Assembly (NCBI GenBank): GCA_021014325.1 | Contig: CM037464.1 | Span: 1,193,001-1,257,000, forward strand | DNA length: 64,000 nucleotides | Reading direction: 5' to 3' | DNA from: Plazaster borealis | Lineage: Eukaryota; Echinodermata; Asteroidea; Forcipulatida; Labidiasteridae | Part shown: positions 54,570 to 64,000 of the stretch, one piece after another | How positions within the stretch are numbered: position 1 is the stretch's first letter | Layout of the letters: each line of letters begins with the position of its first letter | Notes under the pieces: model-generated | Databases searched by the model: none | Seen by the model: the letters and a program-made list of their open reading frames with translations, nothing else | Told to the model about the DNA's origin: nothing | Program-made: the position numbers and the translations under genes

Positions 54570-54849
54570 ATTCTATGGAATTGGACCAAAAAACTAACTT
54601 TACGCGGTTTACTTGAGTAGAAAATCAGCCTCAAAAAGATGGTACTAACACAGACATTTCTGAAAACGCCATTTTACATTGGAAACCGCGGCAGGTTCAA
54701 GGGCAATGAGAGTGCGTAATTGGGTGATTTCCCACACGTCCGCAACTAATGTATAATACGGGAGGGCAGCGGTTGTTGGCATTACTCTCTGTATTACGCG
54801 TTGACAGGTTCGTACAGTTCCGATCTCAACAAGTGAAAATCTGATTACC
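54570..54849 (+). promoter_or_regulatory. Putative H1 promoter region
   Basis: Upstream of the H1 ATG there are several reverse CCAAT boxes (ATTGG near 54577, 54679 and 54720), a TATA-like tgtataata near 54748, and an AACACA string near 54649 resembling the H1-specific box. Their combination fits an H1 promoter, but spacing was judged only by eye and no start site can be proven. Confidence 0.45.
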
Positions 54850-55497
54850 ATGGCCGAGCAACAAACCCAGCCAAAGCCTAAAAAGGCCTCAAAGCCAAAG
54901 GCACCAGCTACCCACCCGCCACCACAACAGATGGTTGTAGCAGCCGTCACTGCTCTGAAGGAACGCAAAGGCTCTTCACTTCAGGCTATCAAGAAGTACG
55001 TGAAAGCTAACTACAAAGTTGGAGACAACTACGACATCCACATAAGGAAGTGCGTGAAGAACATGGTCACTGCTGGCAAACTGTCCCAGACAAAGGGAAA
55101 GGGTGCAAGTGGCTCCTTCAAGCTGGACAACAAAGCAGCTAAGGCCGAAGCCGCCAGGAAGAAGAAGACTACTGCCGACAAGGCAAAGAAGGTTGCCCAG
55201 AAAGAGAAGGATAAGGCAAAGAGAGCCGCCAAGAAGGCCAAGGCAGCTGCAAAGAAAGCTTCAAAGACCAAGAAACCCAAGTCCCCAAAGAAGAAAACCA
55301 CCAAGAAGACCAAGAAATCGCCCGCCAAGAAAGCACCAGCGAAACCCGTCAAGAAGGCAGCCAAGTCTCCGTCAAAGAAGCCTGCCAAGAAAGCAGCCAA
55401 GCCAGCACCAGCAGCCAAGAAAGCTGCCAAGCCAGCCAAGAAGGCCGCTGGAAAGAAGAAGGCCAAGGGAGGCTCCAAAAAGCCAAGCAAGAAGTAG
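54850..55497 (+). CDS. Histone H1 (linker histone), intronless
   Basis: A 215-residue linker histone that binds nucleosome entry/exit DNA and compacts chromatin. The short N-terminal tail is proline- and lysine-rich. The winged-helix globular domain covers about residues 24-99, with [32 protein letters not shown] and the family-typical end [11 protein letters not shown]. The long C-terminal tail is almost all K, A, P, S and T, with repeated KKAAKP and KSPKKK strings. Length and layout fit animal H1. There is no intron, and a histone-type stem-loop lies 27 bases past the stop, so it is probably a replication-dependent gene. No core histone genes are found in the window, so this H1 is separate from any core histone repeat cluster seen here. 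It lies between the two lectin genes. The start ATG is in context ttaccATGg. Confidence 0.96.
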   Translation: MAEQQTQPKPKKASKPKAPATHPPPQQMVVAAVTALKERKGSSLQAIKKYVKANYKVGDNYDIHIRKCVKNMVTAGKLSQTKGKGASGSFKLDNKAAKAEAARKKKTTADKAKKVAQKEKDKAKRAAKKAKAAAKKASKTKKPKSPKKKTTKKTKKSPAKKAPAKPVKKAAKSPSKKPAKKAAKPAPAAKKAAKPAKKAAGKKKAKGGSKKPSKK

Positions 55498-55524
55498 ACG
55501 CTGCTCAAACCCAACAAACCCAAC

Positions 55525-55540
55525 GGCTCTTCTCAGAGCC
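55525..55540 (+). terminator. Histone mRNA 3' stem-loop of H1
   Basis: The sequence GGCTCTTCTCAGAGCC forms the 6-bp stem and 4-base loop bound by SLBP, followed by ACCACA, which is the usual cleavage neighbourhood. It replaces poly(A) addition in replication-dependent histone mRNAs. It starts 27 bases after the H1 stop codon. Confidence 0.95.
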
Positions 55541-55550
55541 ACCACAATTT

Positions 55551-55561
55551 CCAAAGAGAGA
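55551..55561 (+). promoter_or_regulatory. Histone downstream element (U7 snRNA site) of H1
   Basis: The purine-rich string CCAAAGAGAGA lies about 10 bases past the stem-loop. By position and content this is the histone downstream element that pairs with U7 snRNA during 3' cleavage. The match to echinoderm CAAGAAAGA-type elements is partial but the spacing is right. Confidence 0.8.
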
Positions 55562-56285
55562 TGATTGCCACTTGTCTGAAAATATTATGTTATTCATATT
55601 TTATAGACAACAAAGAAAATTAATTAAAAAACCAAGTCACTAATTACATTAAGTACGTACCAACCTTCACTGAGCATGACGATTAATAATAATAGAGCCA
55701 GCCCAAATTTGAAGCAGCGATTGATCGTAAATGCGGGGGGGGGCAGTTAAAGTTTTAAAAAAATATATATTAGTGTGCAACGCTTTAATTTTTCGACTGA
55801 GTCGGCCACGAACGGAAACCCTGGTTTTGCATTTATTTATTTTTTGCCGGTACTCAATTTTAAACAGATAGGTTTTCCCTAAAAATTCGAACCACTGGCT
55901 TTATTACCTTTGGCTTTTGTTCTGAAATCAATTTGTTCTGCTTGATTTTGATACGGCACAACACTCCTTTAATTTTAATGGATTCACATTACTAGCTCGT
56001 CTCGCGTACTACGTATTTCCATCATAATCGATTGCGTGCGGGTGTATTTCCTTTAGTTCGTTCGTCCTAAAAAGTTAATGATTTTTCGGCTTGGCTAATT
56101 GACATTCCTGGTTTAATAAAAAAAACAGTATGGGCCACAGGATCGAAGCTCATTCGGTGTTCTGGCGACAGCGCGGATAGTTCAACAATAAAAAAAACCT
56201 CTGGTTTTAACAGTCGCGCAGGTTTTATTCATTTTTAGTATTACAACAAATAGTATTAAATGTGCGTGTATTACGGAGCTTAAAA
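55562..56285. other. H1 / lectin copy 2 intergenic region
   Basis: About 720 bases with no recognised feature. It must hold the promoter of lectin copy 2, but no clear TATA box or motif cluster is seen; the GAAATTGAATGAT motifs of copy 1 were not noticed here. Confidence 0.5.
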
Positions 56286-59200
56286 ATGGACAGGCTGGGT
56301 TGCTGTCTCTTGTTTGTCGTCGGCTATCTTTTTATGCCAGGTAGGTTTTCCCTTTTAACATTTTCTTCATTTTTTAGGGTAGGATACAGATGTTGAACGA
56401 ATGGTGTTTGGACAAGTTTAAATTCTGCACATTCCAAATTGTGAATACGTCTCAGGCATATAGGGTAGATTATTTTACAGGGGGCCACATTACCGTATAC
56501 ATGTATCGTCACCGACGCCACGAAGTAGCACACAGTGTACAAAACCACTTTTTTCAGATTTCAGTTTTTTACATATTTAAACAATGTTAACCGAGGCCTA
56601 CGACTTCATGAAGTTTCAACGCCTCATGAGCTTTACTTTTTAAATTACGGTTATTAGGCTTTGCAACTTTGCACCGAACCTGACATTTTTTGACGCCACG
56701 AAGTAGCACTGAGATTCAGTTTACCACTGAAACACACGGCGCGCACACACCTCAAAAGTTTTTTTAAAAAACCGTTTCCACGAAGTAGGTTCTAGCCAGA
56801 AACAGAATTTTAGAGTAGGGGCATCTATAAAGAGACTAAAATTGCGAGCGCGAAGCCATTAGGGCGTGGGGTTTCGGGTAAATTTTAGGTCGCAGATGCT
56901 CTTTGACAACCGATGAAAACTATCACTGGATGTTGGGTCCCGAAAAACACACGGCAATGGTTTTATGTTTTGTTGTGTGGGTGGGGTTGGGGGGGGGTTA
57001 GGCATTTTGCAAGTTCAAGTTCACTACGTTTTAGCAAATCGAAAAAGTTATCGAATCCCAAATTTGGGATATGGTAATCGAGTCTGGAATACAATGCATT
57101 TTACACAATGTATCAAGTTTATCAAATTGAAGTACATCGGGAAAATACATTTACATAGATGGATGTTGTTTTCTTTGCTTTTATTTTGTATATTAATTTC
57201 ATTACCATCGATCGCCTAATTTTACTCCTAGAAACACACTACATGTGTAACTTTCTAACATGAACAAAACTTTGTAATATTAATCAAACTTAAAGGCAAT
57301 CGTACACGTTTGGTAATTACTCAAAATATATATTAACATAAAAACTGACTTGGTGACGAGCAACGGAGAGCTGTTGATAGTATAAAAAATTGTGAGAAAC
57401 GACTCCCTCTGAAGTAACGTAGTTTTTTGAAAGAGGTAATTTCTCACTAAAATAATAAAATACTTCTTGCAAGAAGCCTTTTTGCTTTGCAAGAAGACTT
57501 CTTGCAAGAAGCCTTTTATTCCTATCTGAAAGCACACAAATTTGGAAAACAAGGGTGTTTTTTCTTTCATCATTTTCTTGCAACTTCGATGACCAGTTGA
57601 GCCCAAATTTTCACAGGCTTTTTATTTTATTCAAATGTTGGGATACACCAAGTGAGAACACTGGTCTTTGACAATTACCAAACGTGTTCAGTGCCTTTAA
57701 ATATCAAGTAATAAACCAATAAAGGGAAACGGACTGGGTACGTTTTTAATAAATTAGGGTTAAACAAAGAAAAATTGACATGCGGCGGAACTTGAACCTG
57801 AGTCTTCCGGAAACGTCCCGGCGCTCTACCAACCAGCTATCTAGCCCATAATATTTTATATTTTATATTTTATTTCATAATAGGCCTACCAACAGTGGAA
57901 CAAACACCAGTTACAGGCGTGGCAATAAAAAAATACAAAGTTAAAAAAAAATACATTAAATTTACATCAAATTAATTTTGGCGGTCTCCCTATTTTGTCA
58001 ATATCAATAATACAATTACTTTAACAGAATCCCGGTTTTTTTTTCCACTTCCGTGCCATCGAATTTGATTCATGCATCAGGTACAATTGAAATGGTGATT
58101 TTGTTTTTGATTTTGTTTTTAGGGGAGGGGGCTACAAAAACAATTCTTGACTTTGACGGATATAAAAATTGGCAGCTACGGCTACGGGTTTCCAGTCCCT
58201 ATCTGATTGCGTGGGTTTCCCTAGAATATTTCTCTGGGGTTCTCCTCCCACATCTAAAACTGAAACTTCCTTTCTTGTCTTCTCTACATTGGGCTCTATG
58301 CAGTAACTGAACTTCAACAACTCACACACATTAAGTGTTCCCTGATGATGTGTCCTTATTATACTATTTTGTATTTCAATTAGGCGTGGAGTCTTTCCAG
58401 TCAGTAAACAACAGTGCCACGGGCCACACCTTCGTAGTGTTTGAAGAGAGTCGGTATGACACAAACTCCTGGTTCTTGGCCAGGAAACTATGCCGCCAGA
58501 AAGTGTCACCGTTGGCCGACCTGGCAGAAATAACGGACGAAAGTGACGTCACGACGGTGCATGATCTCCTCTTGACTTCGGGTGCCTTGTAAGACAACAT
58601 TTATTTCTTCAAAGTTAAACCCATATTTCGGGCTTTGGTAGGGTCGTGATAGCGAACTATGGTAAATGCAACCCTTTCTTTTAATTCAGCAAAACCGTCA
58701 TTGAATAGGGAAACCTGTCTTGGCCGATCGGTTTAAGTTCTGGTGGCAAAGTCATCAGGGTGTGGGTTCGAATCCCGGTCAAGACACTTGTGTCCTTGAG
58801 AAAGACACTTTTTGCTTCTCTTCACCCAGGGGGGTAATGGGTCATTGTGCCGGGGAGGAGATGGTTCTTGTGATTGATTTAGCTTGGTGCGATCCCCAGG
58901 GAGCTGATGGGGTTATTTATGTATGTATTTGTTTAGACAGGGTAGCCTTATCAGTATTGACTGTGCAAGTCTCGCGCATATTTGAACTTCTGGGACCAGT
59001 GTGGTCCCAACCATATGGAGATTTACGTGGGCAAGATTTTGTTTTGTCAATTATTTTAGTTTAACGTAGTTTATGACCATGAAAAATATATACATGTTGT
59101 TGGGAATGTAATACTAAGTTATCAAAAATATGAAAAGTAAAATCAATTCAACAATATAACGAAGAAAACCCGAGAAGAAACTTGACCTCAGCTTCCGGTT

Positions 59201-62200
59201 ACTGCAAAAAACTAAGAATTTTGTGCTCACCTCCGATCACAAAACTTATGTAAACGCTTGTTTTGGATGCGCGATGATAATCGCCAGATGCTGTATTGCA
59301 ACGCAAAGCCTTTTCAGCGTCCTCTTTAAACTGCGTCAAGCGTTAATTTTTACGCCCGTGTGACCATCGCGAATCCGCGATAAGGGGTTTCTGAAAAGTT
59401 AAGATCAAATAAGCATCCTTGTTCCAGAGTTTTAATTTGGTTTCAATAATAATGAACACATTATTTGTGTTTTTATTATAAAAACTAAAAATGATTGTTT
59501 AAACATGTATTGAGTATTTTTGTTTAGAGTTTGTCATTAGATTTAATTTAAAACAAAGATTTGATTTTTAGAAAAAAACTTCTTCGTTTGACGTGTTTTC
59601 TCGTTCCGATATGCGCGAGACTTGCACAGTCTATTACAACTGCTATCCCTAAATCAATCTGTAAAAAGTAAAATACAGAGCAATTCAAAAAAGCCACGAA
59701 TCAAAAACAGGAAACTTGGAGTAAAACAAAAACAAAAAACAAGATGTTATAAGGAGAAAACGTACAAAAAATGTAAACCACATCACTAAGGCAAGGAACA
59801 TAAAAAATATAAACAGTAACTGAATAAATAAAACCGTACAAGGTACGGTACATGCACAAAGGATTGCAACAGATGTAAGAGTTATCAGACGAATTAAGGA
59901 ATGAAATAAGTTTGACATGAGATGAGTTTTAAGGAATGATTAATAAATGGCCCCCAGTGACAGGGAATGTTTGAAGCGCAATGGTCACTTCCTTGTAATT
60001 GCGCTGTAGGCCTATATAAGAACCGTCCTTAATCGTAAATTCCTTTTGAAAGCGGAACTTCGGATGAAAAAGGTCTGCTGCCACGATGAGCAAAACATTC
60101 TTAAAGAAAATATAGTGAAGTTGAGGCCATTGACATGTGTGTCCCCCCCCCCCGTCACTGCTCATCCTAAATCAAGAAATATCTTCACAGGAACGATGCC
60201 TATTGGATCGGATTCCACAACTTCCGGATACTACCAGCTACGCACCTTGTTGGGTCCTTGCATACAGGGCAGCCCTTAACGCTTGACAAGTGGGACGGCC
60301 CTAGACCACACACTGACTTTGTCCACAGGTGTGGTACCGTGAAAAGGAACAACGACAAATGGAGAGACGAGACGTGCTCTTCGGGCTCGACGGAGTACGG
60401 TGTTCTATGCTGGTTCCCGATACAACCGTCCACTATTGATCCACACACAGGTAAACAGAAACCATCCCTCCTCATTCCCGCTTCTTTTTTAGAAACGTCA
60501 CAGTATTTTGACATAGTATTGTGATCTCATAGTATTTCTTACAACTATTAGACTTGTGGGCAAGTCGTCATGTTTGTCGCGATGATAGCGCCGTCTCTCC
60601 GCGATTCTCGCGACACGGGCGATGTTCTAGCGAGACTGCTGGCCCCGTGAAGTACTGCTCTCTCGAGTCTCGAAATGAGACCGAAGTCGAGAGAGTAGTA
60701 GTCTCGCGGGGGCCAGCAGTCTCGCGAGAACGTCGCCCGTGTCGCGAGAATCGCGGATAGAGTCGTCCAAGTCACAGTGTAAAATTTCTACAAAGAGACA
60801 ATGATGTAGGGCCTATCACCCATAATCAGTGAACACTCTGCGGTATTATGTGACATTTTTCTAAACTATAATCTTGTTATGTCAACACAACAAGATAATT
60901 ACCTCTTTACTGCGACACGCGACGGGCAACAATAATTGATTGGGGGGTTTTTATGTGTAGCGACTTAGATTTTGCCGCCAATGGTATACAGCATCTGTTT
61001 TGTGCACGATTGCAGGCTGCCCACCAACAATGTTACCATTTGATGGGAAGTGCTATGATTTTCAAATGACATCGGAAAAGGTCAACTTTACCACGGCAAG
61101 ACAAACCTGTGAAGCGTTACCAGAGGGCAGGATGGTAATACCAAACACCACCATGCAGGAATTTGTGACACGCTACGCCATTCTGTCAGGGTAGGATGAT
61201 GATTCAAGTCAATTCAATTCAACTCGGCATTTATTTCCATATTGCAAAATTTGCATACACTGTACCAGTAATTATACAGAATGTATGTTGAACAAAGCAT
61301 AAAGAACTTCTAGAATAATTATAACTGTATAAAACATAATGAAGGCAAATGAAGACATGTTCAAAAGACAAAGTATTGTATAGAAATGCCTTATAAGACA
61401 ACATACTGGACTTCTGAACAGAACTTAAGTTGCAGAACGTACAGAGGTAAATCATAAAACTAGAATCTCATAGAGGTGAAGGATGAAAAGAGAAGAAGCT
61501 AGTCAAGATAAAGACAGATGCGTAACAATGAGGGGCAGGGGGACGCGAGCCCCCCCCCCACTCAGAACCCTTGCCCCCTCCAACAAGAAATAACATAAAT
61601 AAATAAATAAAAATAATAATAATAATAGTATGAAGATCAAAAAGTACCAAGACCTGGCCAGGTAACTTCGTAAGATTTGGCAAGTGAAAGTGAAAGTAGT
61701 CCCTGTGTGCATGGTTGGAGCACTTGGCAACCCACCCAGAGCACTATAAAGGAAAACATCTATATATAGGTGAGAAAGGGACACAAATGTGAGGGTAGAT
61801 CTGTTACAGAAGGCGGTGCTTTTGGGAACAGCAAGATCCTGAAAAGACCCTTGATATCTAAGGCCACGGGACGTATAGCTTGACTCCAGGAGTTACCGGC
61901 ACAAAGGAAAATGTGATTTTTCTTTTGCATGCTGTGATAAAATGAATAAATAAAACATTTAAAGGATATATTCCAGTTAAAGGCCCTGTACACTATTGGT
62001 AAGATCGAAAAACACGAAAATGTTCACAGATTCACACACAACTTACATGATTTAAAGTAAGTAATGGTAGAAAGGGTTCCTTAAAATATTTCTGCCTAAA
62101 ATGCTATCGTTTCTGAGAAATGAGTAAAACAATAGTTTTATCACGCGCGATATTTTGAAAAAACAGAAAACACATAAGATCTCTTTTCACTATTTTCTCG

Positions 62201-62847
62201 TGATCTCGATGACCAATTGAACTCAAACTTTCACAGTTTTGTTTAAACGTCAGCAATTTCACGAAGGGCCAAAAACCAAGAAGAGAACATTTTGTTAATC
62301 AAATAATTACTCAGTAATTAAACACGTTAGGGACAAAATTGAAACAGATTTGTATGATTTAGGATCTCTTCTTCCCTGACATGTAAAAAATTCCAAGATT
62401 AAATTTCGAATAGTCTACCAACTAGTAGTTTCAAAATTAGCTAAACTTAAAACGCGGTTTTCTCGAAACAGACATATTTGGCCGCAGGGGACTTTTTGGC
62501 CCTTCGTGAAATTGCTGACGGTTTGTTCATGCATATCTTGAACCACACAAAATGTGGACACTGATTTTGAGCTGTTACCAAAAGTGTACAATAATCATTC
62601 CGTTTTGTTTCCAATTCTAGCGTGGCTAATTTCTGGTTGGGGGTTACAGACCAGGAAGTCGACGGGGAATATAAGGGCATATACGGGGAAGCACTTGACT
62701 CCCCCAAATGGTATTACTTTGACGATAGGAATCCTAACAGTAAGACAGACTGCGTATTTATCAGCTCCAATACTGGTGATTGGAGCACCGGTGACTGCGG
62801 CTATCAACGAGGAATTTTGTGCGTTGTGGACCCGCTTGCCTATGAAG
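56286..62847 (+). CDS. Secreted protein with two C-type lectin domains (copy 2), 3' end not found
   Basis: Five coding exons: 56286-56340, 58384-58588, 60191-60450, 61016-61190, 62621-62847, giving 307 residues so far. Residues 1-18 are a signal peptide (MDRLGCCLLFVVGYLF). CTLD1 (about 20-174) has the LADLAEITDESD helix shared with copy 1, then YWIGF and KWRDETC; EPN is missing and WRD replaces WND. CTLD2 (from about 175) has CYDF, NFWLGV, RNPNSKTDC and GDWSTGDC. Exon phases (1, 2, 1, 2, 1) equal those of copy 1, and the last exon here has the same 227-nt length as its counterpart, so the genes are tandem duplicates. By analogy a further 3' exon should follow; I did not find it before 64000. 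Otherwise, read-through past the donor at 62848 ends the protein five residues later. Role is inferred: extracellular recognition; the degenerate calcium sites make classic sugar binding doubtful. Confidence 0.83.
57290..57700. mobile_element. MITE with TTAA ends (family 4)
   Basis: ttaaaggcaatcgtacacgt to acgtgttcagtgcctttaa with a doubled inner cttcttgcaagaag hairpin. In lectin copy 2 intron 1. Confidence 0.8.
57767..57850 (-). repeat. tRNA-like SINE fragment (group C)
   Basis: On the minus strand ggctagatagctggttggta, gagcgccgggac, B-box ggttcaagttcc and tail aatttttctttgtttaaccc. Confidence 0.6.
58165..58310 (+). repeat. Chimera of the 9577 end and SINE group D
   Basis: attggcagctacggctacgg from the 9577-type end is joined to ccagtccctatctgattgc and ctcccacatctaaaactgaa from SINE group D. 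Confidence 0.6.
58713..58925 (+). repeat. tRNA-derived SINE (group B)
   Basis: gtgtgggttcgaatcccgg, agacacttgtgtccttgag, ttcacccaggggggtaatg and gatccccagggagctgatgg, as in the copy at 22841. Confidence 0.7.
58955..59636. mobile_element. Terminal inverted repeat element, about 680 bp
   Basis: ttgactgtgcaagtctcgcg and cgcgagacttgcacagtcta are its ends, possibly with TA flanks. No transposase. In lectin copy 2 intron 2. Confidence 0.65.
60551..60772. mobile_element. CpG-rich fold-back element
   Basis: Arms near 60599-60668 and 60687-60756 are close inverses (cgcgattctcgcgacacggg / cccgtgtcgcgagaatcgcg). It is far richer in CpG than its surroundings. In lectin copy 2 intron 3. Confidence 0.8.
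61977..62594. repeat. Diverged TTAA-type element
   Basis: Starts ttaaaggccctgtacactat. An inverse of ttggtaa...gtgtaca appears near 62575 (ttaccaaaagtgtacaa). Inside, cagcaatttcacgaagggcc is inverted at 62493. In lectin copy 2 intron 4. Confidence 0.5.
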
Positions 62848-64000
62848 GTAGTTTCCGAATTTAGACAATGATTTTAACTAAACAGCTCCTTGAGCGAAAA
62901 ATATTTCAAACGGGAATGCTATATAAACTCTTTTTAATGTGTTTGTTTATCATTTAAATTTAATTTTGATATTTGTACACTTCTGAATTTTTCGTAATTA
63001 TCGATCAAAACGTTAGGCCCCAAACTCTAGGTTTTGAAAAACTAAAAACACTTCTGTCGTTGACGGCGTGCGTCAAAATGACAATACTTTGACGTCATGT
63101 GTGGGATGTTGCTTTGTTATACCTCCATGCTGCATAAAGCGGCTATCAAAACGGAGCTCCCACATAATGACGTGCATGAGTGATGACCTAACAGGACTTT
63201 TCGCAAATCTTTCTGAAAAGCACCGGAGAAAGGTATTCAAAATGATTGTTTTTTATAATTAAAACCTGTGAACTCAATTTCCTTATTGATTGAAAACATT
63301 GTAAATGAGTTTCAGCGAATTGCCGTTTTCGTTCAAGTAAGTCTTTAAACATTGAAGGAGCTGTGTCGTCATGATCAAAGCAAGACTCTGTGGCTGTACA
63401 TGGAATTATGAACTCGCAAGCAGTTTCTGCACGCGCCCCCCCCCCCCCCGTATCATTATTAGGGACATTAGAAAACGGTGCAGGTATACGGGATGGGAGT
63501 GCGGCTCCGAAAAATTATTAATGACGTCATAATTTTGTTTTTACTCGCTCGGCGTTTCTGCATCGCACGTCAGAAACGCCGTGCGAGTAAAAAGAAATGA
63601 TGACGTTATGATTATTTTTCCGAGCCGCACTCCCATCCCGTACCTGCACCGTTTTCTAATGGTCCCTATTATGGAGAGAGTGCGTGCACGCACAGGAACT
63701 GGAGGAGAGTTCATAATTCCATGTACAGCCACAAGCCTGCTTTGATCATGACGACACAGCCCCTTTAAGTTTTCATCATTTTAATTGACTTCTTACAATC
63801 AGTGTATAAATTAAAGGTCATTTGACGATGGGGATAGTAGGCGCTGGGATGGGCTGACGTATGCACATGCGCATTAAACCATTCCTCAAAACCTCAATTT
63901 GGCGCTTGATGTTTGTATTTTCCATATTGAAGCACTGTTTTCTAGTGTTTTGTATTACTTTTCTTTGTTTGTGGTGGTTGAGTATTTTAATAACAAATGT
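62848..64000. other. Sequence after the last seen lectin copy 2 exon
   Basis: Either intron 5 or the 3' flank of lectin copy 2. Apart from the nested palindrome at 63345 I found no exon with the expected phase. Confidence 0.5.
63345..63768. mobile_element. Palindrome within palindrome (TTAA family 2 plus insertion)
   Basis: The outer arms (ctgtgtcgtcatgatcaaag ... and inverse) equal the 40723 element. An inner fold-back at 63462-63666 (gggacattagaaaacgg / ccgttttctaatggtccc) is flanked by tatta on both sides. Confidence 0.8.

Larger units (their letters stand above)
51772..54849. other. Lectin copy 1 / H1 intergenic region
   Basis: 3 kb with a group A SINE at 52008 and AT-rich sequence. A half hAT-like end (gcagtggcgtaac) is near 53191. 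No gene was recognised. Confidence 0.55.

Noticed and set aside
55029..55523. 164-residue ORF on the minus strand over histone H1
   Set aside because: It mirrors the lysine/alanine codon bias of H1 and has no independent homology; H1 on the plus strand is certain.
55103..55564. 153-residue arginine/proline-rich ORF in another frame of H1
   Set aside because: A frame shadow of the repetitive H1 tail.

Overview
This is a eukaryotic, AT-rich, intron-rich animal nuclear window, not bacterial. The protein homologies, the tRNA-derived SINEs whose body carries the 'gacacttgtgtccttgagc' type module, the many TTAA-flanked fold-back elements and the paired secreted C-type lectins point to a marine invertebrate deuterostome. 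I judge an echinoderm, possibly a sea star, most likely. That is inference from sequence character; the species cannot be fixed from this window.

Six protein-coding genes can be supported from conserved protein sequence, GT/AG borders and consistent intron phases. (1) Positions 598-15236 (+) hold the 3' sixteen coding exons of AHI1 (Jouberin): WD40 repeats, a linker, an SH3 domain and a basic tail; the 5' part lies upstream of the window. (2) Positions 20601-27236 (-) hold a complete seven-exon PPP1R42 (LRRC67), tail to tail with AHI1. (3) Positions 28755-39083 (+) hold a complete ten-exon PREB/SEC12, divergent from PPP1R42 across about 1.5 kb. (4) Positions 46902-51771 (+) hold a six-exon secreted protein with two C-type lectin domains. 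(5) Positions 54850-55497 (+) hold an intronless histone H1 with a canonical histone mRNA stem-loop and downstream element. (6) Positions 56286-62847 and beyond (+) hold a second two-domain C-type lectin with the same exon phases as gene 4. Its end was not found.

Most of the rest is mobile DNA and its remains. I see at least three tRNA-derived SINE groups and LINE reverse-transcriptase C-terminal fragments. There are many fold-back (MITE-like) elements: several TTAA-bounded families, elements with 'cagtggtgtaac' ends, a 713-bp fold-back with a perfect 9-bp target duplication, and a nested palindrome with a 5-bp duplication. There are also several tandem repeats. No CRISPR array, rRNA, operon or clear functional tRNA gene was seen.

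Functionally, AHI1 (cilium transition zone) and PPP1R42 (centrosome-associated PP1 partner) are neighbours. PREB works in COPII vesicle export from the ER. The lectin pair probably acts outside the cell, perhaps in immunity or adhesion, with H1 sitting between the two copies. The most unusual signal is a dispersed fold-back repeat (1471-1562, 38206-38460, 49752-49950). Its arms contain a histone-type 3' stem-loop followed by a purine-rich element, closely matching the 3' end of the H1 gene in the same window, next to a hairpin that resembles part of a hammerhead ribozyme core or a Penelope-type end.
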